A stretch of 64,000 bases of DNA from Candidatus Bathyarchaeota archaeon (GTDB lineage: Archaea; Thermoproteota; Bathyarchaeia; TCS64). The DNA lies in contig PBSW01000078.1 in assembly GCA_002726865.1 (NCBI GenBank), positions 1 to 64,000 of the forward strand, written 5' to 3'. Under the pieces are notes generated by a model. That model worked only from the letters and a program-made list of their open reading frames with translations, made no database searches and was not told the origin of the DNA. Of this stretch, positions 34,174 to 42,444 are shown piece by piece; position 1 is the stretch's first letter, and each line of letters opens with the position of its first letter. Both the position numbers and the translations under genes were made by a program.

Positions 34174-34593
34174 TTAGGCTGAGGATGGGGATCCTACGTC
34201 TCTCTGATCTACCCAGAGGAACTCTCTAATCGCCTGGTCTGCCTCCTCTGAAAATAGCACAAACTCATCCTCATTTTTGTATCCTGTTGGCCTCTCCTGG
34301 ACCTTTAGAGTGATTTCCTGGGAGACCCCCTTGACTCATGCGTAATACAAAAGCCCATAGTAGATATCCGAGAATAAACTTATTTCTCTCATTAAGTTCT
34401 CCCTAGTCTTCATCTCAACGAGAACGTACCCCCTGAGCCCAATCCTATTGATGACATCCGTTGAGTAGCTGATTTTCCTTGCGTTGTTAAAGTCCTGAAC
34501 TGCTTCTCTAAGTCACTGTAGTAACTTCTCGCCCTTAGCAATTGAAGTTAGATGATCTCTTGAAATTAAACTAATTAACTGACATTGGTTTTT
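34174..34593 (-). pseudogene. Decayed gene of unknown family with two in-frame TGA codons
   Basis: Read on the minus strand the frame is convincingly coding: LREAVQDFNNARKISYSTDV, GLRGYVLVEMKTRENLMREI and ITLKVQERPTGYKNEDEFVL all read as ordinary soluble protein. It is interrupted by TGA at 34513-34515 and 34336-34338, both at sites where Trp would fit (LLQ-TGA-LRE; YYA-TGA-VKG). It continues in the same phase from the tatC stop codon with no start codon of its own. TGA is a normal stop elsewhere in the window, so these are most simply TGG-to-TGA nonsense changes in a dead gene. I do not recognise the family. Confidence 0.55.
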
Positions 34594-35457
34594 TCAGCTC
34601 GTCTGTGTGCCGATTTTCTTGCTCTCCTTTTTCTGGGTCAAAAACCTCCTTGACGCCAGGAGCCCTTTTTTGATGGCCTTCCTCTCTGGGTCCGGGCTGA
34701 TCCTCTGGAGGATCTGTATGGTGAGCTCATAGAGAATATAGAAGGGGACGCTCATCAGGAGCATGGTGAAGGGAGTAGGGTCTGGTGTTAATATTGCTGT
34801 AAGGATTAGGAGCCCCGTAAAGATCCCCTTTCTGTTATTCTTGAGAGTCTCAACCTCTAAGAGGTCCGCCTTCACTAGCAACCAGATGATCACGGGAAAA
34901 GTGTAGAAACTCCCAGATCCTAGGATCCCGAAGGCCACCATATCATAGAAATCCTTAACCGCAAAGATTGGGAGAACCCTGCTCTGACTCACAAAATTAT
35001 ACAGCACATTGAACGTCGTGGGGAGGAGGAAGAACCATGCATAGGTGGCTCCCACTCCAAAGAGGAGTAAAACGACAAAGACGAACGAGAAAATCCCCCT
35101 CTTTTCGAATTCGTAGAGGGCGGGGTTGACGAACTTGAAAAGTTCCCAGGAGAGGTAGGGCAGAGTGACTAGAAAAGCGATAGTAAAGGCGACAAGGAAA
35201 TAGATGTAGAATGGGTCGAGCCAGTTAAACGCGATGAGCTCAACTTCCCTGGGAAGCAGGGAATCCTGAATGATCTCAAGGACCCTGCTGATGAGAGGTT
35301 GGTAACCAGAGAAGTTTAGCTTAAGGATGCGCGTTGGGTCAGCGGGCGCCGACATTATGACGAAGGTCACTATGGCGAGAGCGGTGAGGGCCCTCCGGAG
35401 GCGCGTTGCTAGCTCCTCGAGATGACCCCAGATGGACTGCTTTTGGTTGATGTTCAT
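34594..35457 (-). CDS. tatC: Twin-arginine translocase subunit TatC
   Basis: 287 residues with six hydrophobic segments. The conserved N-terminal HLEELATRLRRAL and the later FVNPALYEFEKRG and AILTPDPTPFTMLL elements are typical of TatC, the receptor of folded, often cofactor-containing proteins at the membrane. The loop after the first helix is longer than in bacterial TatC, as in several archaea. The gene lies 16 bases downstream of tatA on the same strand, an operon. It is divergent from the complex I operon. Confidence 0.92.
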   Translation of the reverse strand: MNINQKQSIWGHLEELATRLRRALTALAIVTFVIMSAPADPTRILKLNFSGYQPLISRVLEIIQDSLLPREVELIAFNWLDPFYIYFLVAFTIAFLVTLPYLSWELFKFVNPALYEFEKRGIFSFVFVVLLLFGVGATYAWFFLLPTTFNVLYNFVSQSRVLPIFAVKDFYDMVAFGILGSGSFYTFPVIIWLLVKADLLEVETLKNNRKGIFTGLLILTAILTPDPTPFTMLLMSVPFYILYELTIQILQRISPDPERKAIKKGLLASRRFLTQKKESKKIGTQTS

Positions 35458-35473
35458 CTACACTCCGGGGAGG

Positions 35474-35773
35474 CTAAGCCTCCTTTTTATCAGTAGATTT
35501 CACGATGTCCTGAGCGATCTCGGAGACGCTCCTGCCTTCCGTCTCGATGCCCAGCTTCTTGGCCGCCTCGAGAATCGCATCACGGTCCTCATCGTCCTTG
35601 TCCTTAACTTTTGCCTTGACATACTTTGCGGGCTCCCTAGTGGCGTCTGTATACTCTCTCACCGCAGAGCCCATAGAGCGGGCCAGCTCGGGGAGCTTCT
35701 TCCCGCCAAAGAGCAGGAGAATAATGAAAAGGATAATAATTAGCTCCGAGGGTCCAGTCCTACCAAACGGCAT
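35474..35773 (-). CDS. tatA: Twin-arginine translocase subunit TatA
   Basis: 99 residues. A short N-terminal periplasmic stub (PFGRTGPSELI) leads into one membrane helix ending in LLLFGGKKLPELARSMGSA, the TatA hinge and amphipathic helix signature. The charged tail after residue 50 is longer than in many TatA proteins. TatA oligomers form the passage for Tat substrates recognised by TatC, whose gene follows. On the minus strand TATA-like sequences (CTTATATC near 35820) precede the ATG. Confidence 0.9.
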   Translation of the reverse strand: MPFGRTGPSELIIILFIILLLFGGKKLPELARSMGSAVREYTDATREPAKYVKAKVKDKDDEDRDAILEAAKKLGIETEGRSVSEIAQDIVKSTDKKEA

Positions 35774-36020
35774 TGTAAATTAACTTCCCTTCAGAGGTAT
35801 GATAAAAACCTTGCCGATATAAGCTTGCGGTTTATACTTACAAGTTTCCAGACGAGATTTTTCCTATAATAACCGCTAGGTCCGACCAAAATTAATCCAA
35901 AACAACTTTCAAAAAATTGTGACTGATTTTTATAAATTGTAAGTGACTAAAGCCTTTTCCTCTAAGATTGAAATATGAAACTCGTTTTTTCGCGATTTGT
36001 AGGGGAAAACGATAGGTGAA
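35774..36020. other. Divergent promoter region between tatA and the complex I operon
   Basis: AT-rich, no reading frame. It must hold the promoters for tatAC (left) and the nuo/fpo-like operon (right). Confidence 0.5.
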
Positions 36021-36032
36021 AAATTTAAAAAG
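36021..36032 (+). promoter_or_regulatory. TATA box of the complex I-like operon
   Basis: GAAAAATTTAAAAAG-type sequence (centre 36019-36031), purine-rich on its upstream side as expected of a BRE, about 35-45 bases before the first gene. This is the best-looking archaeal promoter in the window and would place the transcript start close to 36050. Confidence 0.55.
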
Positions 36033-36051
36033 GTCAGTATATGATTAAAGG

Positions 36052-36058
36052 GGAGTGA
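36052..36058 (+). promoter_or_regulatory. Ribosome-binding site that fixes the nuoA start
   Basis: GGAGTGA lies six bases before ATG 36065 but directly touches a TTG at 36059, so ATG 36065 is the better start. Confidence 0.6.
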
Positions 36059-36064
36059 TTGGCG

Positions 36065-36433
36065 ATGTTATATTTAGGTGATCATGTTGCGTTTTGGATC
36101 TTCACAATCACTGAGATCGGGTTTCTTGTCTCTTCCATAGTACTCGCCTGGGTGATAGGTCCAAAGCAACCTAACAAGATTAAGGCAACGATTTTTGAAT
36201 GCGGACAGGACCCAATTGGAGCTGCAAAGGACTATAAGATTCTCGGGATAACCCGATACTTTGGGTACGCCGTGGTCTTCTTTGCTCTAGACGCCTTCGC
36301 CTGGGTGACCTTGACCGCTGCGATGTCCATAAACTTCACCTTTGATACGATTGCCATAGTCTCTGTATACGTATTTATAATCCTAGTAGGGGTCGGCTAT
36401 TTCCTATCCGAGCTAAAGAAATTGGTGAGATGA
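36065..36433 (+). CDS. nuoA: Complex I-like subunit A (NuoA/FpoA)
   Basis: 122 residues with three membrane helices. The loop after the first helix holds KATIFECGQDPIGAAKDYKI, the conserved NuoA segment with its cysteine. It is the first gene of the long operon, and belongs to the membrane arm at the junction with NuoB and NuoH. The start is ATG 36065, six bases after GGAGTGA. It ends one base before the nuoB TTG. Confidence 0.88.
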   Translation: MLYLGDHVAFWIFTITEIGFLVSSIVLAWVIGPKQPNKIKATIFECGQDPIGAAKDYKILGITRYFGYAVVFFALDAFAWVTLTAAMSINFTFDTIAIVSVYVFIILVGVGYFLSELKKLVR

Positions 36434-36434
36434 A

Positions 36435-36944
36435 TTGACAGAAGATTCCATAGAGCTGAAGAGAGCTCTCGACTGGGTCCCTGGCTCCGGCAGTGTCTAT
36501 AATATCGTCGATTATCTTGCCGGGTGGGCCCGAAAATACTCTATTTGGCCCATACATTTAGTGACTGGGTGTTGTGGTCCTGAGTTCATGCAGACCTCCG
36601 GGGTGGAGTATGACATGGAGCGGCTTGGAATCCTTCCCTTCGCTAGTGTCCGCCAGTGTGACTGCATTATGGTGGTCGGTGTTGTTTCCAGAAAAATGGC
36701 TATACGTGTAAAGTACCTTTACGAGCAGATGGGGGAACCAAAATATGTTGTCTCAGTTGGAGCTTGCCCAACGGGAAAGGGGCCTTTCTACGACTCCTAT
36801 GGGGCCGTCAAAGTCGACGAGTACGTCCCAGTGGATATTTATATACCAGGATGTCCGCCGCGCCCTGAAGCCATAATCCACGGAATGATGCTCCTCCAAG
36901 AGAAGATCAAGAACGAAAAGAGGATCGGTGTCAAGGTTGAATGA
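36435..36944 (+). CDS. nuoB: Complex I-like subunit B (NuoB/FpoB), cluster N2 protein
   Basis: 169 residues. The tandem Cys of VTGCCGPEF plus the later cysteines in VGACPTGKGPF and YIPGCPPRPEA bind [4Fe-4S] cluster N2, which passes electrons to the quinone. The small-loop YDMERLGILPFASVRQCDC is normal. It starts with TTG directly after nuoA and overlaps nuoC by 17 bases. In an N-module-less complex the electrons would reach it from ferredoxin or an unidentified input protein through NuoI. Confidence 0.92.
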   Translation: MTEDSIELKRALDWVPGSGSVYNIVDYLAGWARKYSIWPIHLVTGCCGPEFMQTSGVEYDMERLGILPFASVRQCDCIMVVGVVSRKMAIRVKYLYEQMGEPKYVVSVGACPTGKGPFYDSYGAVKVDEYVPVDIYIPGCPPRPEAIIHGMMLLQEKIKNEKRIGVKVE

Positions 36945-37398
36945 GGCGGAGCTCGTTGATTCGATATTAACCTCCTATTCTGAGAGCATCAAGTCGGCTT
37001 CTGTTCTCCGGACCAGAAGGGTATCTGTTGTCGTAAAGAAGGAGACGATCTTGGAACTGGCTGAGGCTCTGAGGGATGAATATGGCTTTAAAACTCCCTC
37101 CGGCGCAGGAGGAGTAGACTACAACAGGGAGAACCGGATGCAGATGGTTTACTACCTGTTTAACCCAGATACTAAGATCACACTAACCTACAAGGTTGAC
37201 CTACCCAGAGACAACCCGAGTCTCCCTAGCCTTACAGGGGTTTGGGAGGCGATGAGTTTCCATGAGAGAGAGGCCCACGAGATGTTTGGCATAGAGTTCG
37301 AGGGCCACGAAAATATGATTCCTCTCCTAATCTCCCCAGATTGGAGAGGGGGTTATCCGCTTAGGAAGGATTTCACGGGGGAGGCGCCTGCGGAGTGA
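36928..37398 (+). CDS. nuoC: Complex I-like subunit C (NuoC/FpoC)
   Basis: 156 residues with a GTG start inside nuoB. The end of the domain carries the 30-kDa subunit signature: EAMSFHEREAHEMFGIEFEG followed by RGGYPLRKDF. NuoC sits beside NuoD in the peripheral arm. The final GAG-TGA overlaps the GTG start of nuoD by four bases. The length equals that of stand-alone archaeal FpoC-type proteins rather than bacterial NuoCD fusions. Confidence 0.9.
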   Translation: MSRLNEAELVDSILTSYSESIKSASVLRTRRVSVVVKKETILELAEALRDEYGFKTPSGAGGVDYNRENRMQMVYYLFNPDTKITLTYKVDLPRDNPSLPSLTGVWEAMSFHEREAHEMFGIEFEGHENMIPLLISPDWRGGYPLRKDFTGEAPAE

Positions 37399-38510
37399 GC
37401 GAGCCTGTTATTACTCCCGACATCATGCGGATAAGCTGGGGGCCTCAGCACCCCATGAGTGGCCAGACCCGGCTCATTCTTGATCTAGATGGGGAAAAGA
37501 TCCACAAGATTACCGCTGACCTAGGCTTTACCCACAGGGGTATAGAAAAGACTCTGGAAAACCGGACCTTCCTTAAAGGAATCGTTCCTATCGAAAGGAT
37601 GGCGATGATCGATACTCCGAACATCGGCATCGGATATGTCATGGCAACCGAGGAAGTCCTCGGCATTGATGTCCCTGAGAGGGCCAACTGGATCAGGAGT
37701 CTCGTCTGCGAGATGTCCCGGATCAGCAGTCACCTTTATGCCTTTGGATTACAGGTCGAAGCTACGGGGTTCTTCCCTGCAGTCTTCCTCTGGACCACCG
37801 CGGACAGGGTTCTCTTACTGGACCTCTTAGAGGAGCTCACGGGGGCTCGTTTCAGCTATAACTTTTTCCTCCCTGGTGGAGTGATGAAGGATATCCCAGA
37901 GGGATTTACTAACAGAATTATAGAGATCGTCAATTATCTCAGGAGACGATTCACTGACTACTGGGCTGCGATGGTTGAGAACGAGATCTTTGAGAAACGT
38001 TGCAAAGGCGTCGGCGTATTGACGCCTAAAGATGCGATCCGATTAGGAGCATGTGGTCCCGTTGTGAGGGGATCGGGTTTACCTATTGACGTTAGGAAGG
38101 ATGAACCATATGCGGCCTACGGAGACCTAGATTTTGATATTGTCACCGAGTCCGCGTGTGACGTCATGGCCAGGACTAAAGTAAGGTTCCGGGAGATCGG
38201 TGAGTCCTTAAAAATTATGGAGCAGATCGCCAATGAGATCCCGGGCGGCCCCATCCGGACCAGATTCCCCCTATTCACACGTTCCCGGCCGGGGGAATCC
38301 TATAGTAGGGTTGAGACAAGCCGGGGAGAGATGGGGATCCACATGTTAACCAATGTTGGTATGAATCCCTATAGGGTTAAGATCAACTCCCCGTCTTTGA
38401 GACATATGTATGTATTTGAAAGACTGTGTGAGCTGGACCGGATGACCATGGCCGATGTCCCGGTCGTGGTAAACTCGCTTGATATTTGGTACCTAGACGT
38501 GGATAGGTGA
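37395..38510 (+). CDS. nuoD: Complex I-like subunit D (NuoD/FpoD), 49-kDa type
   Basis: 371 residues. SWGPQHPMSGQTRLILDLDG at the N-terminus provides the quinone-site histidine, followed by LGFTHRGIEKTLENRTFLKG and the C-terminal [11 protein letters not shown] in place of the hydrogenase-like cysteines. This subunit forms the quinone pocket with NuoB and NuoH. The start is GTG, coupled to nuoC. It is normal in length for Fpo-like complexes. Confidence 0.92.
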   Translation: MSEPVITPDIMRISWGPQHPMSGQTRLILDLDGEKIHKITADLGFTHRGIEKTLENRTFLKGIVPIERMAMIDTPNIGIGYVMATEEVLGIDVPERANWIRSLVCEMSRISSHLYAFGLQVEATGFFPAVFLWTTADRVLLLDLLEELTGARFSYNFFLPGGVMKDIPEGFTNRIIEIVNYLRRRFTDYWAAMVENEIFEKRCKGVGVLTPKDAIRLGACGPVVRGSGLPIDVRKDEPYAAYGDLDFDIVTESACDVMARTKVRFREIGESLKIMEQIANEIPGGPIRTRFPLFTRSRPGESYSRVETSRGEMGIHMLTNVGMNPYRVKINSPSLRHMYVFERLCELDRMTMADVPVVVNSLDIWYLDVDR

Positions 38511-39544
38511 TGATGGTGAATATTATCCAATCTCTTTTGAATTTCGTCGTTGAATTCCTAACCTTCAATGCTAAACCTCTTCTCCAGATCTACGTTTTAC
38601 CCGGTCTTGCTTTCATTCTATTATTCGGGGTTGTTGCTGTCTGGTTTGAGAGAAAATTTCTCGCCAGAGCAATGCTCAGGGTGGGCCCTTATTACTGCGG
38701 TGGACGGTCTGGAGTGTTACAGCTGATTGCGGACTTTGTCAAGTTATTATTGAAGGAAATCATCGTCCCCAAAGACATGAACTTTTTCTTCTTTGCAATT
38801 ATGCCGGTTTTGATCGCAACGATACCAAGCTTAGCCATCTTATTAATCCCTTTTGATGTGAACTGGGTCCTATGGAATATAGGTGGCTTGGGATTACCCA
38901 TGTTCTTCGCCATCGCGGGGGTTGCTCCATTGATCCCAGTCTTAGCGGGATGGGCTTCGAATAACAAATACAGTTTCATAGGGGCCTTTAGGGTCGCCTA
39001 TATGTACATCAGCGCGGAGATCCCTTTGGTTCTATGTGGGGCTGCGGTCGCCATCATGGCTGGTAGCTTTAACCTAGTAAAGATTGTCCAAGCTCAGCAG
39101 AATCTGTGGTTTGCGGTGCCCCAATTCATAGGTTTTGTAATCTTTTTCCTTGGCGTCATTATCGAGTCTGAGAGGGCACCTTTCGACATCCCTGTTGCCG
39201 AGACGGAAATAGTCTTCGGATGGAGGACAGAGTATAGCGGAATCCTTTTCGGTTTCACTATGTTGGCAGAGTACGTGATGTTCCAGGCTTGGACCCTACT
39301 TTTTGTAACTCTCTATCTGGGAGGGTTCAACGGCCCTGTCATCTTCGGCAGTGTTATGCTAAGCCACATTATCTGGATGCTGGTAAAGTTCTCTGTTGTC
39401 GTGATTGTCATAATCCTAATCAGATGCGTTTTTCCGAGGTACCGACTAGATCAGATGCTTGAGCTTGGTTGGAAATACCTTACGCCATTGGCGGTGCTCA
39501 ACCTATTTTTTGTGCTGGCACTAAAACTGTGGGGGATCTACTGA
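38507..39544 (+). CDS. nuoH: Complex I-like subunit H (NuoH/FpoH)
   Basis: 345 residues with eight or nine membrane helices. [20 protein letters not shown] near residue 45 and [20 protein letters not shown] near residue 220 are the conserved quinone-channel loops. It links the peripheral arm to the proton-pumping arm. A GTG and two ATG codons lie at 38507-38515, all overlapping or touching the nuoD stop. It ends TGATG with nuoI. Confidence 0.92.
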   Translation: MMMVNIIQSLLNFVVEFLTFNAKPLLQIYVLPGLAFILLFGVVAVWFERKFLARAMLRVGPYYCGGRSGVLQLIADFVKLLLKEIIVPKDMNFFFFAIMPVLIATIPSLAILLIPFDVNWVLWNIGGLGLPMFFAIAGVAPLIPVLAGWASNNKYSFIGAFRVAYMYISAEIPLVLCGAAVAIMAGSFNLVKIVQAQQNLWFAVPQFIGFVIFFLGVIIESERAPFDIPVAETEIVFGWRTEYSGILFGFTMLAEYVMFQAWTLLFVTLYLGGFNGPVIFGSVMLSHIIWMLVKFSVVVIVIILIRCVFPRYRLDQMLELGWKYLTPLAVLNLFFVLALKLWGIY

Positions 39545-40014
39545 TGAAGCTATTCAAAAAAATAATCAAACCGTTCCTTACTGTGGCACCTTATGTGCTC
39601 AAGAACAGCCAGACCATCGCATACCCGACGGAGCGTCTCATATTCTCCCAACGGTTCCGTGGACGCCACAAGTTCTACTTCGAACGTTGTATCAGCTGCA
39701 ACACATGCGTCCGGGTCTGCCCATGCAATTCAATTATTCTCGTCGAGGCGGACGGCCATGAGGGAACGTATCCCCAGATCGACTATCAGACATGTAGTTC
39801 CTGTGGGTATTGCGTAGAATTTTGCCCAACGTTCGCCCTTGAGAATACCGATTTTGTGGAATTCTCTGTTAAGAATCGGGCTAACTTAGTTTACTCTCCG
39901 GAGATGCTCACTGAGGTCCCCGACCTCAAGGAGGTCCTTCCGAGACTCAAAAGGAGGACAAAGAGGTATATGACGAAGACAGAGGTCAAATACAAGAAGG
40001 TGAGCGACGAGTGA
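39544..40014 (+). CDS. nuoI: Complex I-like subunit I (NuoI/FpoI), 2[4Fe-4S] ferredoxin
   Basis: 156 residues with two [4Fe-4S] motifs, [12 protein letters not shown] and [12 protein letters not shown], which carry electrons to cluster N2. [14 protein letters not shown] precedes them, as usual. I set the start at ATG 39544, within the nuoH stop (TGATG); an earlier frame inside nuoH is not needed. The C-terminal 25 residues are strongly basic. The second residue after the first motif is another cysteine (CPCNSI), an extra Cys of unknown meaning. Confidence 0.92.
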   Translation: MKLFKKIIKPFLTVAPYVLKNSQTIAYPTERLIFSQRFRGRHKFYFERCISCNTCVRVCPCNSIILVEADGHEGTYPQIDYQTCSSCGYCVEFCPTFALENTDFVEFSVKNRANLVYSPEMLTEVPDLKEVLPRLKRRTKRYMTKTEVKYKKVSDE

Positions 40015-40271
40015 TAGAACTCCTTCTCGTCCTGGTACTTACAGTTATCAGTGCTGGGCTGTCAGTGACGATGCCCAATATTGTGTATGGAGTCTTCTTC
40101 CTATTATGCACCAATGTTGCCCTCGCAATTGCCTATTATATTCTAGGGGCACCCACTGTGGCTCTGTTTCAACTCGCGATCTTTGCAGGAGCTATTGTGG
40201 TCTTCTTCATTATCACAGTGATGCTCACAAAGTCTGGCGATATGGAGATAACCGAGGAGGTTGAGGCATGA
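40011..40271 (+). CDS. nuoJ: Complex I-like subunit J, N-terminal half
   Basis: 86 residues with three hydrophobic segments, containing [20 protein letters not shown], the conserved NuoJ helix with its pi-bulge glycine. In Fpo-type complexes NuoJ is split, and the next gene supplies the rest. The start is a GTG coupled to the nuoI stop (GTGA); its end overlaps the next gene by four bases. Confidence 0.85.
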   Translation: MIELLLVLVLTVISAGLSVTMPNIVYGVFFLLCTNVALAIAYYILGAPTVALFQLAIFAGAIVVFFIITVMLTKSGDMEITEEVEA

Positions 40272-40555
40272 GTGACCTCTGGGAAAAGTACGGGATGACC
40301 ATATCCGTTATCATCTTCCTCTCAGGTGTTTTTGCAACCTATATGTTCAACGACGCTCTGAGCTTCCCAGCTTTCGAATACCGATCCTCGGAATCGAGCC
40401 TAATTCCTATAGAACCCTATGATGATATCGCAGAGTTGTCTAGTCGTTTCATGTGGGAGAACCGTGCCCTCGACCTTATAGGTCAGGCTTTCGTCATCAC
40501 GGCTTCAGTGATCTGCTGCTTGACATTGCTCAAGCCAGAGGAGGTTGAGCTTTGA
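40268..40555 (+). CDS. Complex I-like subunit J, C-terminal half (FpoJ-C type)
   Basis: 95 residues with one membrane helix at each end and a polar loop between. The last part, DLIGQAFVITASVICCLTLL, fits the C-terminal helix of NuoJ; the family is poorly conserved, so the call rests mainly on position and size as in split Fpo J genes. It begins ATGA over the previous stop and overlaps nuoK by four bases. Confidence 0.65.
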   Translation: MSDLWEKYGMTISVIIFLSGVFATYMFNDALSFPAFEYRSSESSLIPIEPYDDIAELSSRFMWENRALDLIGQAFVITASVICCLTLLKPEEVEL

Positions 40556-40866
40556 TGACCCCCATTAATGCGCTCATTCTCACCACGATTCTGATGATCG
40601 TGGTCGGTCTAGGGTGCCTTATGTTCAAGAGGGATATGGTCAGGCTCCTCTTCGGGGTGGAAATCCTATTCAACGCTGCAAACCTGTTTTTTATTGCCTT
40701 AGCCACCCAGAACCCGGGCATGATCGATCCCTTTGCTCACTCCGTGGTTAACATGGCCATCGTCCTTGATGGGACAGTAATCGCCGTCGGTCTCACGATG
40801 GTGCTCAACGTATACAAACATTACAAAACCATTGACATTAGGAAGCTGAGGCGGTTGAAATGGTAG
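40552..40866 (+). CDS. nuoK: Complex I-like subunit K (NuoK/FpoK)
   Basis: 104 residues, three membrane helices. The two buried carboxylates of the family are present: GVEILFNAANLFFIAL near residue 38 and the segment VVNMAIVLDGTVIAVGLTM, where the second carboxylate is Asp rather than Glu. NuoK is homologous to MrpC and relays protons to the antiporter-like subunits. It starts ATGATG over the previous stop and overlaps the next gene by seven bases. Confidence 0.9.
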   Translation: MMTPINALILTTILMIVVGLGCLMFKRDMVRLLFGVEILFNAANLFFIALATQNPGMIDPFAHSVVNMAIVLDGTVIAVGLTMVLNVYKHYKTIDIRKLRRLKW

Positions 40867-42377
40867 TAACAGATATGATATCCCAAGGATTCCATCTTCC
40901 CTTGCCTTTGGCACTCCTCCTTATCGGAGGCCTAGCCACACCCCTCATCGGTATGGCTGCTGAGAGGATCGGCTTTGCAAAGGTGCGGGAGGCTTGGATG
41001 GTGATCGTTTCTGCCGGCTCCCTGAGCTCGGTTTACCTTCTTTATCAAAAGGTCGCCGCAGCCGGGGGAGTTTTGATTGTAGCCATGTGGGGACAGACTC
41101 CTCCCCTTGGAGGAATCTTCGAAATAGACATGCTTAGTGTTTTTATGACGGCAAGCATCGGCTTCATAGGGCTCTTGGTTGCCGTATACTCTGTGAGCTA
41201 CATGGAGAATGAGACTAGGCTCACAGAGTTCTATGCCCTGGTCATATTCATGATGGCCGGCATGACAGGCATTGTGTTGGCAGGGGACCTATTTACCCTG
41301 TTCGTTTTCTGGGAGCTGATGGGCCTCTCCAGCTACGTGCTGGTCGCCTTCCTGAAGCGCACCTGGGGGCCAATAGAGGCCGGTTTTAAATATCTCATAA
41401 TGAGCGCAACAGCAGGAGCCTTCCTTATCCTCAGTATGGCTATCATTTACGGTATGACTGGATCCCTCAACTTCGCGGCCATAGCCAGCACCCTCAGAAA
41501 CGCCCCGGCCTCACCATGGCTCGTAATCCTCTTTAGCACACTAATCGTAGGGTTTGGCGTAAAATCTGCAATAGTCCCCCTCCATACCTGGCTGCCGGAT
41601 GCCCACCCAGAGGCCCCCAGCCCTATCAGTGCATTATTGTCCGGAATAGTCATTGAGACGGGTCTATATGCCCTCACTAGAGTCCTGTTTCTAGCATTTA
41701 ATCCTAGTTTATTCAAATTGCCCATCGCTTTCCTTGCAGTTATCACCATGACCCTAGCCAACGTCATGGCGCTCCGCCAGACTGACCTCAAGCGTCTTCT
41801 AGCCTACTCCAGCATCGCTCAGGTTGGATACATGCTCGTCGGTCTGGCCGCAGGGACTGCCTACGGCGTAATGGGACTCCTGCTCCACGTATTCAACCAC
41901 TCAATAATGAAGGGAATGGCTTTCCTCGCCACGGGATCCCTAGTCCACGAGGCTGGCACCCGGGACATCGAGAGCTTGAGGGGAGTGGGGAAGATGATGC
42001 CCTTGACCTCCGTCAGCCTCTTCATCGCGTTACTAGGTCTTGGAGGCGTCCCAGGTACCAACGGCTTTATCAGTAAATACCACCTCTTCAGCGCCGCCTT
42101 CGGCTCAGGCCTGGGATGGCTGGGGATTATTGGAGTCCTGAACAGCGCCCTGAGCATGGCATACTACATTAGGGTCATGCAGGTTCTCCTGGGTACGCCC
42201 AGAGAGACCTTAAAGGTCCATGAGGCGCCGCTCTTGATGGTGGGCGTGACTGTTATAATGACTCTCATCATAGTCCTCCACGGCATCTGGCCTGCCCACA
42301 TCATCAACTTTGCGGCTACTGCCTCCGATTCCCTAGTTAATGGGCTCTCCACATTTATCGCGGCGGTGTTAGGCTGA
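40860..42377 (+). CDS. Antiporter-like subunit, MrpD/NuoN-type (first of five)
   Basis: 505 residues, about 14 membrane helices. The helix-5 glutamate is in FVFWELMGLSSYVLVAFLKR and the helix-7 lysine in GVKSAIVPLHTWLPDAHPEA. GIVIETGLYALTRVLF after this is closer to MrpD/HyfB-type proteins than to canonical NuoN. The later lysine-bearing segment LKRLLAYSSIAQVGYMLVGL is normal. It would pump protons or sodium. By position it stands where nuoL often begins the series, and no canonical nuoN is found elsewhere in the operon, so it may take the NuoN place. Confidence 0.88.
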   Translation: MVVTDMISQGFHLPLPLALLLIGGLATPLIGMAAERIGFAKVREAWMVIVSAGSLSSVYLLYQKVAAAGGVLIVAMWGQTPPLGGIFEIDMLSVFMTASIGFIGLLVAVYSVSYMENETRLTEFYALVIFMMAGMTGIVLAGDLFTLFVFWELMGLSSYVLVAFLKRTWGPIEAGFKYLIMSATAGAFLILSMAIIYGMTGSLNFAAIASTLRNAPASPWLVILFSTLIVGFGVKSAIVPLHTWLPDAHPEAPSPISALLSGIVIETGLYALTRVLFLAFNPSLFKLPIAFLAVITMTLANVMALRQTDLKRLLAYSSIAQVGYMLVGLAAGTAYGVMGLLLHVFNHSIMKGMAFLATGSLVHEAGTRDIESLRGVGKMMPLTSVSLFIALLGLGGVPGTNGFISKYHLFSAAFGSGLGWLGIIGVLNSALSMAYYIRVMQVLLGTPRETLKVHEAPLLMVGVTVIMTLIIVLHGIWPAHIINFAATASDSLVNGLSTFIAAVLG

Positions 42378-42444
42378 TGTTTTACGAAAACACTTTTAAT
42401 TGGATACAAAAAATGGTAGGAAATATGATGGGAGGACAAATGTG

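Noticed and set aside
34174..34593. Selenoprotein or recoded UGA as the explanation for the two TGA codons
   Set aside because: No hairpin resembling a SECIS element was noticed, Trp rather than Sec fits both sites, and TGA is an ordinary stop in neighbouring genes. Decay is simpler.
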